From positions 32,172-96,171 of the forward strand of contig NZ_FTNA01000016.1 in the NCBI RefSeq assembly GCF_900156205.1: a stretch of 64,000 nucleotides of DNA. Direction: 5' to 3'. Below the pieces are notes generated by a model. That model did not search any database. It saw nothing but the letters and a program-made list of their open reading frames with translations, and was not told the DNA's origin. The translations under genes and the position numbers were made by a program. This document shows positions 35,442 through 44,646 of the stretch, in pieces (within the stretch, counting starts at the first letter, position 1; every line of letters begins with the position of its first letter). Origin of the DNA: Leptospira interrogans. GTDB taxonomy: Bacteria; Spirochaetota; Leptospiria; Leptospirales; Leptospiraceae.

Positions 35442-35630
35442 AAATTTTTCTTTTTCAAAATCAACTTTCAACTTTCAACTAACATAAATTATGGGACTCG
35501 AAGCTTTTTTGCGAAAGTATTTGTAACGACTCTTAGGGAGCGTTAGAAATGCGACACGAGCCATGGATGGCGAGTGAGCTAAAAAGACGCCACGGAGTTT
35601 AGTTTTATAGGAAGTGAAACTGCGTAGTGG

Positions 35631-35681
35631 CGAGTCCCGTCAGCTCTGAAATTTTTCTTTTTCAAAATTAATTTACAACTT
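35631..35681 (+). repeat. Partial duplication of the tRNA-Asp 3' end (att-like)
   Basis: CGAGTCCCGTCAGCTCTGAA and the following TTTTTCTTTTTCAAAAT repeat 35424-35474 with four mismatches over 51 bases. The copies are 207 bases apart. The intervening 35475-35630 is GC-richer than its surroundings and has no gene. This is the footprint left by integration at a tRNA 3' end or by a local duplication. Confidence 0.8.
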
Positions 35682-36871
35682 ATCTTACACATTTCATTCT
35701 CTAAGAATTGTTTAAAAATCAGCAAAATAGAATAAAAAGGTATTAGGAAAACTTTTTATGAGATTGGTTCAATAGCATAATAGAATTATTGGAAAATGAA
35801 CGAAAAATAATTTAATGATTTCGTATTATTTTCTTTCCTAAAAAAAACTTTTCTGATCTTGAATTAAAAAATTATGAACCGTCTTTATTTAGATTTAGAC
35901 CAAGCTCGTGTTGGTTATGAATCTAAAATTTATAAGAAGTAATCTTGTTCTTTTTTTACAGAGAACGTCTGTAAAACACTAAGACGAATCGAAAAATAAT
36001 GACTAGGAATGTTCAGTTTTAAAGACATTTTATCAAGAATTGAGTTTAGAATCATATTTTTCGTTTTTAATGTAAATTTGATATAAAGAATTTATGATAC
36101 ATTTTTCGATAAAAAATTGGATTATAAATCTGAATTTTGCAGATTTATTTCTTAGATGTGGGAGCTACCACGAATTATAATTTTAAGAACAAATTCTAAA
36201 ATTGTAAATGCTCTTATTTTTAGAAAACCTTTTCTCATTTCTTAGGCCGAACTCTCGTTAAAATGCGATTTTGTAAAAGTAAGTAAACTTTTATGATATT
36301 TTTTATATGGTTTTATTTTTTTAAAATTATTTGATGAGGTTTGTTATAAAACCTGAAAAAATTATACATATGGGCCAGTTTGTAGCAAAATTAGAAACTC
36401 ACGTCATTTTATTAAAAATTTCTAAAGAATATCACGCAAATTTTTTGAGATTCTAAGACAAGTTCTGAGTTAATTAACAAACTTTTAAATGTCTTCTTAG
36501 TTTTTGGTATTCATAATAGAAGTCCCTGCATCTTGAGTATTTGGAACCAGTTTTAAAAAATATCTTATGGAACATAACTTTGTTTCAAAAAGAATAAAAT
36601 TTGAATGTCGAATTCTTGTTTTAAATAGTCTTTTTTCTAAGATCTTAGAGGAGGGGTTACGTTATTTATAATATTCTTAATAAATTATAAGTAGTTAGAC
36701 ATAATAAGTGTTTTATATTTAGCTGGAGGCTTTCGTATAATTTGTGTAATATGATCAATGTTTATAGAATATTATATATAATGAATGTTATTTATTATAA
36801 AAATGAAATAAAAATAATAGTGATATGAAATTGACTTGAAAAAATAGTAAGTATTATTTAAGTGGTTCGCC
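35682..36871. other. Long AT-rich gene-free region
   Basis: No supported gene in 1.2 kb. Family-C fragments with GTGGGAGCTACCAC (36159) and CCGAACTCTCGTTA (36246) occur. A partial family-B end (about 36396-36470) contains AAAATTTCTAAAGAATATC. A 22-codon frame at 35874 (MNRLYLDLDQARVGY...) has no ribosome site and was not called. Confidence 0.5.
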
Positions 36872-38116
36872 ATGATGGCTAAAAAATGGATATGGCTGAT
36901 TTTAATTGGCCTTTTATTACAATGTAATGGGATTTTTGAAAATAAAAATAGAAACGTTATCAATGATCTACTTCTGTTTTTACGTCCTGAGGCATTTACG
37001 TATTCTTCCGAAGGAAATCCTGGGAAGACGATTGAAACAAAAGAAGTAGAAACGAATTTTCTATACCAACTCAATCCTGAGTTGGTAGCAAGGATGGGGG
37101 CTTTTTTTACTATAGATGCTTCGGATCCACCGCGTGCTACCGTGTTTTCTCATGTAGCCGGGATTACTTTGGCCCCAAATCTTAGGCCGGCTAATTTTCA
37201 ATCCGTAGACTTTACGATATTTATGTTAGACTCGGTGGGAGGTAATGTATACTTCTCAGTAGGTGCTAATAAAATTTATTATAAATCAAATACGGATTTT
37301 ATTGGCGCAAGTAAAATCTCTTTAGAAGCGAATGGACGGATTGCTTTGCTTAAATCCGATACGATCAATCTTTGTTGGAATTTCGATGGGCAAACCTCTC
37401 AACGTTTAAACGGATGTCAAAATATAGTTTCAACACCGGGCGCTCAAGAAGTTGTTTCGTTTGGACCTTCTGCCTTTCTAGTTTATGGACCGAATTTAGG
37501 CTTTCGCCGTTTAGGAATTGATGGAACTATAACTGCGATTTCAAGTCCGGTTGCGATTACTGATCTACGAAGTGTATGGGCCGATGAAACGCTTGTTCTA
37601 GTTGTCGATCAAAATGGCAATAGAGTCATCGGTTGGGATCCAAGAGATCAGAAAATCATTTTTAATCGGACAGAACAAAAGATTGTTACGGACTCGACAA
37701 ATTTAAATCCTACTTTGATTGCTGCTGCTCCGCTACCTGATGGTATGGGTTTGGCCGTCCTTCTTGAAAATTCTGATACTCTATTATTCGTAAATCGTAA
37801 TTTTCAAATAATAGGAGGTTTAACTTCTCCGAGTGGTGCTTATCCTCTCAGGCGTATCAATCTGATTCAAGGAATATCTGTAAATTTATTGGGAGGAACG
37901 ATAGGGGTTTGGTCTTCTCGCGGAGTAAACGTTTCCGCATTTGATCGAAATGCAAATTACGATTTTACATATCTTGTGCCTGATAGTCTCACTACGTTGC
38001 CTCAAATACTAAACGATCCATCTGTAGAGAACGCGCTTCAAGCTGATCCAAGGACAGATTTACTAGATGTGCCTGCCGTAAGAAATGCGCTTACGAACTT
38101 AAGGAGTCAGTTATGA
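36872..38116 (+). CDS. Large lipoprotein of unknown function
   Basis: 414 residues. Two adjacent ATGs; the signal MAKKWIWLILIGLLLQC gives a lipobox with Cys about residue 18. The mature part is beta-rich with repeated segments such as VGGNVYFSVGANKIYY, GRIALLKSDTINLCW, GPSAFLVYGPNLGF and ETLVLVVDQNGNRVIGW, spaced about 45-50 residues, compatible with a beta-propeller. The C-terminal 50 residues are helical. Family not recognised. The stop overlaps the next start as ATGA, so the two lipoproteins are made together. Confidence 0.65.
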   Translation: MMAKKWIWLILIGLLLQCNGIFENKNRNVINDLLLFLRPEAFTYSSEGNPGKTIETKEVETNFLYQLNPELVARMGAFFTIDASDPPRATVFSHVAGITLAPNLRPANFQSVDFTIFMLDSVGGNVYFSVGANKIYYKSNTDFIGASKISLEANGRIALLKSDTINLCWNFDGQTSQRLNGCQNIVSTPGAQEVVSFGPSAFLVYGPNLGFRRLGIDGTITAISSPVAITDLRSVWADETLVLVVDQNGNRVIGWDPRDQKIIFNRTEQKIVTDSTNLNPTLIAAAPLPDGMGLAVLLENSDTLLFVNRNFQIIGGLTSPSGAYPLRRINLIQGISVNLLGGTIGVWSSRGVNVSAFDRNANYDFTYLVPDSLTTLPQILNDPSVENALQADPRTDLLDVPAVRNALTNLRSQL

Positions 38117-38973
38117 AGTTAAAAAAAAATATATTCGTACTTACGATATTGATAATAATCAATTTGAGTGTAGGTTGTAAGGCAGTAGTAGTAAGTATGC
38201 AGCAGGCAAGCATTAATTGTAATCTGTGGTCGCATGCAGGGGGAAATAACGCGCCACCTGCTCTTTGGCCTGTAGGGGCAGCTGTTGCCGGTTTTTGTCA
38301 TGGGGAACAACCGGTTCCATATCCAGGGGCAACCATTTGTTCGGGTGTAATGTGCAGGAATACCTCCGATAATTGTCATTGTGTTCCTATAGCTGGAAAT
38401 CCCTTTCGTGGACCTGGTGTCGGTCCTAGGCCCGAACCTCCAGATATCAATATTGGCCCAGTTTATTTTCCTCCGATTCCTTTCCTAACACAAGGAGATG
38501 CGTTTTTTGGAGATTCAGTAACGGAATCCAATCCTTCTGCTGGTAATCCACAATTAGGTCCGAAAGTTGTAATTACACAGCCGAATATAAATGCTGTATG
38601 GCTGGCGCCTTTGTCTCAATCTCTTGTGCTTCAATTTGATCATCGTATCGATCCGAGCACCTTGAGCTTATCCGGTACTCTTGTAGGCAATCAAACTCCA
38701 AAAGTTCAAGTGAGCAGTACTTTGGTTACGGATGATACGATTTCTTTAACGCCTTCGCCTAATTGGTCTGCTGGAAATCGTAATCTTCAAGTGAACGTTA
38801 AGGATCTTGCCGGTAATTTAGGGACTTCGAGTATGGGTCTTAATGTGGGCGCCGTAGAATGTAGTCAACCATGGGAACCCTGTAACTGTCGTTGTGATTT
38901 TATGGGATTTCCCGTTCCTTGTTTTCCCGGACAACCTCCTACATGTGATCAGTGTATAAAACCTGGGTGTTAG
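38113..38973 (+). CDS. Cysteine-rich lipoprotein with Ig-like domain
   Basis: 286 residues. Signal FVLTILIIINLSVGC gives a lipobox Cys at about 22. A Cys-rich part (SINCNLWSHAGG, FCHGEQ, ICSGVMCRNTSDNCHC) is followed by a Pro/Gly-rich linker (PFRGPGVGPRPEPPDINIGP). Then comes an Ig-like segment (LVLQFDHRIDPSTLSLSG to NLQVNVKDLAGN, about 172-240) of the Big_5 type, and a second Cys cluster at the end (CSQPWEPCNCRCDFMG to CIKPGC). Likely a surface or periplasmic protein stabilised by disulfides. Translationally coupled (ATGA) to the preceding lipoprotein; the pair probably acts together. Function unknown. Confidence 0.65.
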   Translation: MKLKKNIFVLTILIIINLSVGCKAVVVSMQQASINCNLWSHAGGNNAPPALWPVGAAVAGFCHGEQPVPYPGATICSGVMCRNTSDNCHCVPIAGNPFRGPGVGPRPEPPDINIGPVYFPPIPFLTQGDAFFGDSVTESNPSAGNPQLGPKVVITQPNINAVWLAPLSQSLVLQFDHRIDPSTLSLSGTLVGNQTPKVQVSSTLVTDDTISLTPSPNWSAGNRNLQVNVKDLAGNLGTSSMGLNVGAVECSQPWEPCNCRCDFMGFPVPCFPGQPPTCDQCIKPGC

Positions 38974-38986
38974 TTTGACTAACACC
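38966..38986 (+). terminator. Hairpin overlapping the lipoprotein stop codon
   Basis: GGTGTTAG, loop TTTGA, CTAACACC: a perfect 8-bp stem that includes the TAG stop, followed by TAACTTTTCC. A weak U-tract makes termination plausible but not strong. Confidence 0.5.
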
Positions 38987-39165
38987 TAACTTTTCCACTT
39001 TGATTTAATAAAGGGCGAATTAGCGAAAGAAACAAGTTTTAAGTTGAGATTTTGAATTTGTAAAAAGAATATTTTCGCGAGTTTGACCCTTTAAGTGTTT
39101 ATTATTTAATTTTGTGTAAAATAGTCTTAAGGAATTTATATCTAAATAGGTTTTTAATGTTAGTA

Positions 39166-39393
39166 TAACGTGATTTGGTATGAAGAATTTATGATTCATT
39201 TTTCTGGAAGAATTGAAATCTAAATTTTAAGGATCTTTTCCTAAAATGTGGGAACTGCCACAGAACTTAGGTTTGTCTATAGAATGATGTGGGAACTACT
39301 GCAAATCAAGATTTTACAGATAAGTTTGGAAATGTGGGAACTCATACTTGTAGAAAATTTTTCTTCATTTTTTTTACGTCGAACTCACGTTAA
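39166..39393. repeat. Family-C intergenic element
   Basis: The left end reads TAACGTGATTTGG and the right end CGAACTCACGTTA. Three GTGGGAACT cores lie inside, all in the same orientation, near 39248, 39289 and 39332. Size 228 bp. A frame across it is an artefact of the repeat. Confidence 0.75.
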
Positions 39394-39615
39394 ATTATTT
39401 TCCTTTTTGACTCATTTGCTGAAAAATAGGTGTCGGTTTTACGTCACTGATTTTGGATCAAAAGCTATGAATCGTTTTTTAAGTTTTTATAATGTACTTA
39501 TTTTTAAAATTGCGAGTATTTTTTAAAAGCTCCTACTTTCTAATTCTCTTATATAGAACTTGCGTTTTGTAAAAAATCTTGTCTAGATTTCTTTTGAGGT
39601 TTTGAAGCGGGTTTT

Positions 39616-39977
39616 TTAATTAAAGAATTTATACAAAAGTCTAGATAGAATTCCTGAATTTCTAGGTGGTTTTGAAACCCTCTCAAAATGAATTTCGCAT
39701 TTTAGTAGAAGTTTTTGAACTTTTTCTTTCTCTTTTTCAAAAAAGAAATTGGAACCTTGTAGATAGAATTCCTTTAGATTTGAAAGAAATCTAATTTTTT
39801 CCGGAAGAGTTGTAAGTTTAAGTTGGTTCCTAAACAAAACCAACCTTTCCAGATTCTAAAAATTTCTGGTTTCTTTTGGTAAAGTTTTGAGTCTCTCTTA
39901 CTCAAATTCAAGGTTATAACTTCTAAAAGATTTTGAAATACTTTGGTTAAACTCAAGTGGGTAGAATTAGAAGTCAT
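39616..39977 (-). pseudogene. Leucine-rich-repeat protein remnant
   Basis: Two minus-strand frames together give LRR sequence. The first (39977 onward) has FQNLLEVITLNLSKRD; after a frameshift the second has LKTLPKETRNF, an in-frame TAG, NLERLVLFRNQLKL, LPEKIRFLSNLKEFYLQGS and VQKLLLKCEIHFE. The LPxxIxxLxNLxxLxLxxN pattern and the LLxKCEIHFE end are typical of Leptospira LRR proteins. Only the C-terminal repeats remain, broken by a frameshift and a stop. Loss of an LRR paralogue is the simplest reading. Confidence 0.7.
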
Positions 39978-39986
39978 GATCTGATT

Positions 39987-40025
39987 TTTATAATATAGAT
40001 TTGTTAAAAAAATCTATATTATAAA
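39987..40025. terminator. Perfect 16-bp AT-rich hairpin after fliG
   Basis: TTTATAATATAGATTT, 7-base loop, AAATCTATATTATAAA: an exact inverted repeat about 90 bases past the fliG stop on the minus strand. It lacks G/C and a U-tract beyond a short TTTT run, so it could be a weak terminator, an RNA-stability hairpin or a small insertion scar. Confidence 0.4.
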
Positions 40026-40114
40026 GCGATTTTACCATTCGTTTTAATGAAAAAAAAGAAAGAAAATTAATTTTTCAACAACTCTAATATACTTTTATTT
40101 TTTACGGTAGAAAT

Positions 40115-41134
40115 TTAAATGTATTCTTCCCCGTCTTTTTTGACGAAAATCGTTCCTTCTTCTTCTAATTCGCGAACTAAATTGACTATGACATTTCTTG
40201 CGTCACCAATTTCGCGTAACGTTAATTTTCCTCTGACTTCCATCATATCCATAATTTCCGTAGCACGATTACGCGACATCGCGCTCAAAAAATGGTTTCT
40301 GAGTTCGTCTCCGGCTCCTCGTAAGGCTATACTTAAACAATTATCGTCGCCTATACGATTGATTAAAATTCTCATTTCCTTTTGATCTAAACCTAAAACA
40401 TCTTCAAATGTGTATAACTTTTCTTTAACCTGCTTTGCAAGCTCTGGAGAATTTGCTTCCAATTCTTTGAGAATATTTTCTTCTTGAGATTTGTCCATGT
40501 GGTTGAGTATATTTGCAAGTGCTTCTGCACCTCCTGCTTCACTATATTCGGATCTATCTCTTTGTTCGTATTTTTTCTTGAGAACTCTTGCAATTTCCTT
40601 AATTGCATCAGGATGAGTTTTTGTAGTATTTGCTAAACGATAGGCGACACCGGCTTGTAATTCTCCCGGAAAAAATTTTAGAATATCGGCGGCTTTTTTA
40701 GGGGCCATAAATGCGAGTGTCACTGCAATTGTTTGAGGAGATTCATGTTGTAGAAGACTTGCAAGAACTCCAGGTTCAGCCTCGCTTAAAAAAGAAAAAT
40801 CATCTTCTATGTCCTTACGCGAAAGTTTTCCAAGAATATTCTCTGCTTTTTCTTTTCCTAAAGATTGTCTAAGAATTTCTCTGGCGGCGTCTATTCCACC
40901 TTTGATTTCTCCTTCATTGGGAAGAAGAGAATTTTTAAATTCTAAAAGAACATCTTCTTTTTCTTTTTTGGAAATCGTTTTGATTTGAGCCATTTCTAAA
41001 ACGATTTCTTCGATCATAGAGTCGTCTAACTTAGATAATACTTTGGCTGCGTCTTCTTTACTTAAAGAGAGAAGTAGTAGGGCTGATTTTCTGATTTTTT
41101 CTTTTTTGGAAGCTGGTTCTGATTTTTTTTCCAC
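40115..41134 (-). CDS. fliG: Flagellar motor switch protein FliG
   Basis: 339 residues. FliG sits on the MS ring and transmits torque from the stator. The N-terminal domain (RKSALLLLSLSKEDAAKVLS) binds FliF; the middle domain carries the EHPQ-like site as HESPQTIAVTLAFM (about 129-142); the C-terminal domain has IALRGAGDELRNHFLSAMSRNRATEI with the charged Arg/Asp residues that meet MotA. Length is standard. It starts 5 bases after the stop of pdhC, so it would be transcribed with the pyruvate dehydrogenase genes, an unusual context for a motor gene. Spirochaetes can carry more than one fliG, so this may be one of several copies. Confidence 0.93.
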   Translation of the reverse strand: MEKKSEPASKKEKIRKSALLLLSLSKEDAAKVLSKLDDSMIEEIVLEMAQIKTISKKEKEDVLLEFKNSLLPNEGEIKGGIDAAREILRQSLGKEKAENILGKLSRKDIEDDFSFLSEAEPGVLASLLQHESPQTIAVTLAFMAPKKAADILKFFPGELQAGVAYRLANTTKTHPDAIKEIARVLKKKYEQRDRSEYSEAGGAEALANILNHMDKSQEENILKELEANSPELAKQVKEKLYTFEDVLGLDQKEMRILINRIGDDNCLSIALRGAGDELRNHFLSAMSRNRATEIMDMMEVRGKLTLREIGDARNVIVNLVRELEEEGTIFVKKDGEEYI

Positions 41135-41139
41135 AACAA

Positions 41140-42516
41140 TTAACCTGTAAGTAGGCGAAGGGGATATTCCGTATAATCTCGAAAAGAAGATAAAAATCTA
41201 GCTCCGGTTGCTCCGTCTACAACTCTATGATCGCAAGAAAGAGTAACGTTTAGTGCTTTTCCTACGACTATACTTCCTTCTTTAAGAACTGGTTTTTCAA
41301 CGAGTGCTCCGACCGCAAGAATTGCAGCTTCTGGTTCATTGATGACTGCAGTAAAAGAAGAAATTCCAAACATCCCAAGATTGGAGACGGTAAAGGTTCC
41401 GTCAGTGTATTCCGCTGGTTTGAGTTTTCTTTCTCTGGCACGGGAAGCAAGTTCTTTTATTTCATGACCGATTTCGCTTACTGATTTTTGATCTGCATTT
41501 CTAATATAAGGAGTGATTAGACCACCTTCTATGGAAACTGCCACACCTATATCGATTCTACCGTGTTCAAGAATATGATCTTCTCTCCAGGAAGAATTTA
41601 CTTCTGGAACCTCTTTTAAAGAAAGGGAACAGGCTTTAATAATTAGGTCGTTCAAACTAATTTTTGAAGAGCCTTCCAGTTTTAGATCTTTGTTATAAGA
41701 ATTTCTAAGAGTGTCTAACGGAGTTGCGTCCAACTCTAAAGTAAGGTAAAAATGAGGAATCGTAGAAGTGGAATGTGCAAGACGGGATGCGATTGTTTTT
41801 CTCATTCCGGTTAGTTCTAATTTACGATCTTGTCGCTTAACAAAAGAACCTTTTTTACCACTTCCCGATTCTTGATAGGCGAGAAGGTCTCTTTTGATAA
41901 TTCTTCCTCCTGGTCCGGAACCAATCACTTCTCCTAAATCCACTCCTTTTTGAAGAGCCAAGTTTTTTGCCAAAGGAGATGCCTTTATCGAACGACCACC
42001 GCGCGCTGATCGAATAGGAGAATCTTCCGAGCCGAACGGAATCTGTGTTTTGAGAGACCGTTCTTCGTGCGTGGTTAGCCCATTGCTTTCGGTATTTTGC
42101 GAAGACGCGTCGCTTGCTTTTGTTGTGAGATTTTTTACTGTGTTTGCGCCGGAAGTTGTAGAAGACTGCGAGGTTGCGTTTTGTGTGGAAGTTGGGGCCT
42201 GGCCTTGCGTAATCGAACTTTCTTTTTTTGCGGGAATGGATTTTTTTGCGGTTTCAACTAACGCGGAAACGTCTTCTCCTTGTTTTCCAATAATCGCTAC
42301 GGGGGCGCCTACTGGGAGAAGTGTCCCTTCTGGAGCCAAAATTTCCAGAAGAATCCCCGTTTCAAAGGCTTCCATTTCCATAACGGCCTTATCCGTTTCC
42401 ACTTCCGCTATGATTTCTCCCGGAGAAACCGGATCCCCTTTTTGTTTAAGCCAACGGACTATTTTACCTTCCGCCATTGTAGGACTGAGTTGAGTCATTT
42501 CTGCAATTTTAGCCAT
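41140..42516 (-). CDS. pdhC: Pyruvate dehydrogenase E2 (dihydrolipoamide acetyltransferase)
   Basis: 458 residues. One lipoyl domain at the N-terminus with the lipoylated Lys in EVETDKAVMEME (about 41-52). Then a Ser/Thr/Ala-rich linker (about 95-165), an E3/E1-binding domain (IKASPLAKNLALQKGVDLGE, SGPGGRIIKRDLL, about 178-215) and the catalytic domain ending with LSCDHRVVDGATGARFL (His-x3-Asp active site). Forms the core that moves acetyl groups to CoA. Follows pdhB by 21 bases. An E3 (lpd) gene is not in view. Confidence 0.95.
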   Translation of the reverse strand: MAKIAEMTQLSPTMAEGKIVRWLKQKGDPVSPGEIIAEVETDKAVMEMEAFETGILLEILAPEGTLLPVGAPVAIIGKQGEDVSALVETAKKSIPAKKESSITQGQAPTSTQNATSQSSTTSGANTVKNLTTKASDASSQNTESNGLTTHEERSLKTQIPFGSEDSPIRSARGGRSIKASPLAKNLALQKGVDLGEVIGSGPGGRIIKRDLLAYQESGSGKKGSFVKRQDRKLELTGMRKTIASRLAHSTSTIPHFYLTLELDATPLDTLRNSYNKDLKLEGSSKISLNDLIIKACSLSLKEVPEVNSSWREDHILEHGRIDIGVAVSIEGGLITPYIRNADQKSVSEIGHEIKELASRARERKLKPAEYTDGTFTVSNLGMFGISSFTAVINEPEAAILAVGALVEKPVLKEGSIVVGKALNVTLSCDHRVVDGATGARFLSSFRDYTEYPLRLLTG

Positions 42517-42537
42517 TTTGAATATTCCTTATTCTTG

Positions 42538-43512
42538 TTATTCCAGCATTTCCCGAACTTTGGAGATGATCTTTTCTTCGCTGGGTAAGGAAGCCTTTTC
42601 TAAGTTTGCGGCGTAAGGCATAGGAACGTCTTCCTGAGTAATTCTTTCTACGGGAGCGTCTAGATCATCGAAAGAATTTTTCTGGATTAAATAAGCGATT
42701 TGGGAACCAAAACCAGCGACTTCCCAACCTTCTTCTACTACCAATGCACGGTTCGTTTTACGAATTGAAGTATAGATCGCTTCTTCGTCCAAAGGTCGGA
42801 TCGAACGAAGATCTAAAACTTCAACTGAAATTCCTTCTTTGGAAAGTTTTTCTGCGGCGGGTAGAACATACATTAATGCTCTAGACCAACTAACAATCGT
42901 TATATCAGAACCTTCTCGTTTGATGTCCGCTTTACCAAATGGAATGGAATATTCCTGATCGGGAACTTCTCCTCTGGTTCCGTATAACACTTCACTTTCA
43001 ATAAAAATCGTGGGGTTATTGTCTCTGATCGCGGTTTTTAAAAGACCACAAGCGTCAGAAGGAGTATAAGGAGCGATTACTTTTAAACCTGGGATGTGAG
43101 CGTACCAACTTTCAAAGGATTGAGAGTGTTGAGCGGCTAGTCTTCCGCCAGCGCCTCCTGCGCCTCGAAACACAATCGGAATTGGAAACTGACCCGCACT
43201 CATATAATTCATTTTTGCCGCCGAGTTGATGATCTGATCAATCGCGACTAAAGAAAAATTCCAAGTCATAAATTCTATGATAGGACGAAGACCCACCATG
43301 GCGGCTCCGATCCCAACTCCCGCAAAACCGTTTTCGGAAATGGGAGTGTCTATGACTCTTTTTTCTCCGTATTTAGAAAGCATTCCTTGGGAAACCTTAT
43401 AAGCTCCATCATAGTGACCCACTTCTTCTCCCATGAGAAATATATTTGGATCCTTATCCATTTCTTCGCACATTGCCCGATTCAGAGCCTCTCTATATGT
43501 CAGAACCGCCAT
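42538..43512 (-). CDS. pdhB: Pyruvate dehydrogenase E1 beta subunit
   Basis: 324 residues. Begins MAVLTYREALNRAMCEEMDK and shows FLMGEEVGHYDGAYKVSQG (about 25-43), then ISENGFAGVGIGAAMVGLRP, FRGAGGAGGRLAAQHSQSFE and VVEEGWEVAGFGSQIA, all typical of the transketolase-like beta chain. Pairs with PdhA in the thiamine-diphosphate-dependent E1. Its start overlaps the last base of pdhA. Confidence 0.95.
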   Translation of the reverse strand: MAVLTYREALNRAMCEEMDKDPNIFLMGEEVGHYDGAYKVSQGMLSKYGEKRVIDTPISENGFAGVGIGAAMVGLRPIIEFMTWNFSLVAIDQIINSAAKMNYMSAGQFPIPIVFRGAGGAGGRLAAQHSQSFESWYAHIPGLKVIAPYTPSDACGLLKTAIRDNNPTIFIESEVLYGTRGEVPDQEYSIPFGKADIKREGSDITIVSWSRALMYVLPAAEKLSKEGISVEVLDLRSIRPLDEEAIYTSIRKTNRALVVEEGWEVAGFGSQIAYLIQKNSFDDLDAPVERITQEDVPMPYAANLEKASLPSEEKIISKVREMLE

Positions 43513-44495
43513 TATACATCCTCCGCATATACGTGTTTATACAACCAACCTAAAGGAGGTTCTTCACTTTTGTCTGCAAATACGATTGCATCTTCCACTT
43601 GAGCTTGTATATCTATATCAAGTTTTTCTAGTTCTTCTTCTTTCCATTCAGAATGAATAAGATCATCCTTTGCCTTTAAAAGTGGATCACTTTTTTTATA
43701 ACGATCTAATTCTTCCTTGGTTCTATACTTTGCAGGATCGGACATGGAATGTCCTCTAAAACGATAGGTGGAAATTTCCATGAGAGTGGGGCCTTCTCCT
43801 CTTCGAGCTCGTTCGACTGCGACACTTACGTGATCTCTCACTTTACGAACCTCGTCTCCTTCGATATGATCTCTTGCAATGTCATAAGCGGTTGCACGAA
43901 CCGAAACGTCCTTTACGGATAACGAGCGATATTCTGGGGTTCCCATTGCGTAGTGATTGTTTTCACAGATCATTACAAGAGGAAGTTTCCAGATCGCTGC
44001 TAAATTCATTCCTTCATGAAAGGAACCTATGTTTGCAGCTCCTTCTCCGAAAAAACAAATTGTAACCGAGTTTTCGTTTTTATATTTAGAAGCATAGGCG
44101 ATCCCCGCAGCGAGAGAAATATGACCTCCCACGATTCCATGCCCTCCCATAAATCGTTTGTTCTTATCGAAGAAATGCATCGAACCTCCGTAGCCACTGG
44201 AGATTCCCGTTCTTTTACCAAAAAGTTCCGCCATCAATGCCTTTGGATCTAAACCTCTTGCGAGTGCGTGGCCGTGATCTCTGTAAGTGGAAACGATATA
44301 GTCTTGTTCTTTAAGGGCCGCGATCGAACCGACACCAACCGCTTCTTGGCCGATATAAAGATGGCAAAAACCGCCTATCTTTCCGGTGCTATAAGATTTG
44401 GCGGCACCTTCTTCAAAACGGCGAATGAGAAGCATTTGTCTGTAGAGTTCGAAAAGGTCTTGGGTTTCTTGTTTGGTTTTAGGATGGTTCATCAT
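43512..44495 (-). CDS. pdhA: Pyruvate dehydrogenase E1 alpha subunit
   Basis: 327 residues. Shows LLIRRFEEGAAKSYSTGKIG (about 21-40), FCHLYIGQEAVGVG and GKRTGISSGYGGSMHF. The thiamine-diphosphate motif starts GEGAANIG (usual GDGA) and ends ENNHYAMGT. YRFRGHSMSDPAKYRTKEE carries the phosphorylation-loop region of this family. First gene of pdhA-pdhB-pdhC-fliG on the minus strand, divergent from the creB-like regulator gene. The Glu in place of Asp in the cofactor motif is conservative. Confidence 0.94.
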   Translation of the reverse strand: MMNHPKTKQETQDLFELYRQMLLIRRFEEGAAKSYSTGKIGGFCHLYIGQEAVGVGSIAALKEQDYIVSTYRDHGHALARGLDPKALMAELFGKRTGISSGYGGSMHFFDKNKRFMGGHGIVGGHISLAAGIAYASKYKNENSVTICFFGEGAANIGSFHEGMNLAAIWKLPLVMICENNHYAMGTPEYRSLSVKDVSVRATAYDIARDHIEGDEVRKVRDHVSVAVERARRGEGPTLMEISTYRFRGHSMSDPAKYRTKEELDRYKKSDPLLKAKDDLIHSEWKEEELEKLDIDIQAQVEDAIVFADKSEEPPLGWLYKHVYAEDV

Positions 44496-44532
44496 AAAAT
44501 TTAAGTTGTTAAAACAATCGCAAAGTATCTTT

Positions 44533-44567
<35 letters not shown>

Positions 44568-44646
44568 ACTTAAAAAAATTCCAAAGTTTTGGATGGGGCA
44601 AAAATCTTCTTTTCCTAAAAATGAGATCGATTTTTTATTTTCGTGG

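Noticed and set aside
35874..35942. 22-codon frame MNRLYLDLDQARVGY
   Set aside because: No ribosome site, no partner gene and AT-rich surroundings; protein-like text is too short to support.
36831..36859. TTGACT with TATTAT or TTATTT before the lipoprotein pair
   Set aside because: Transcription would start only a few bases before the ATG, and the spacer of the better -10 is 15 bases; too weak to list.
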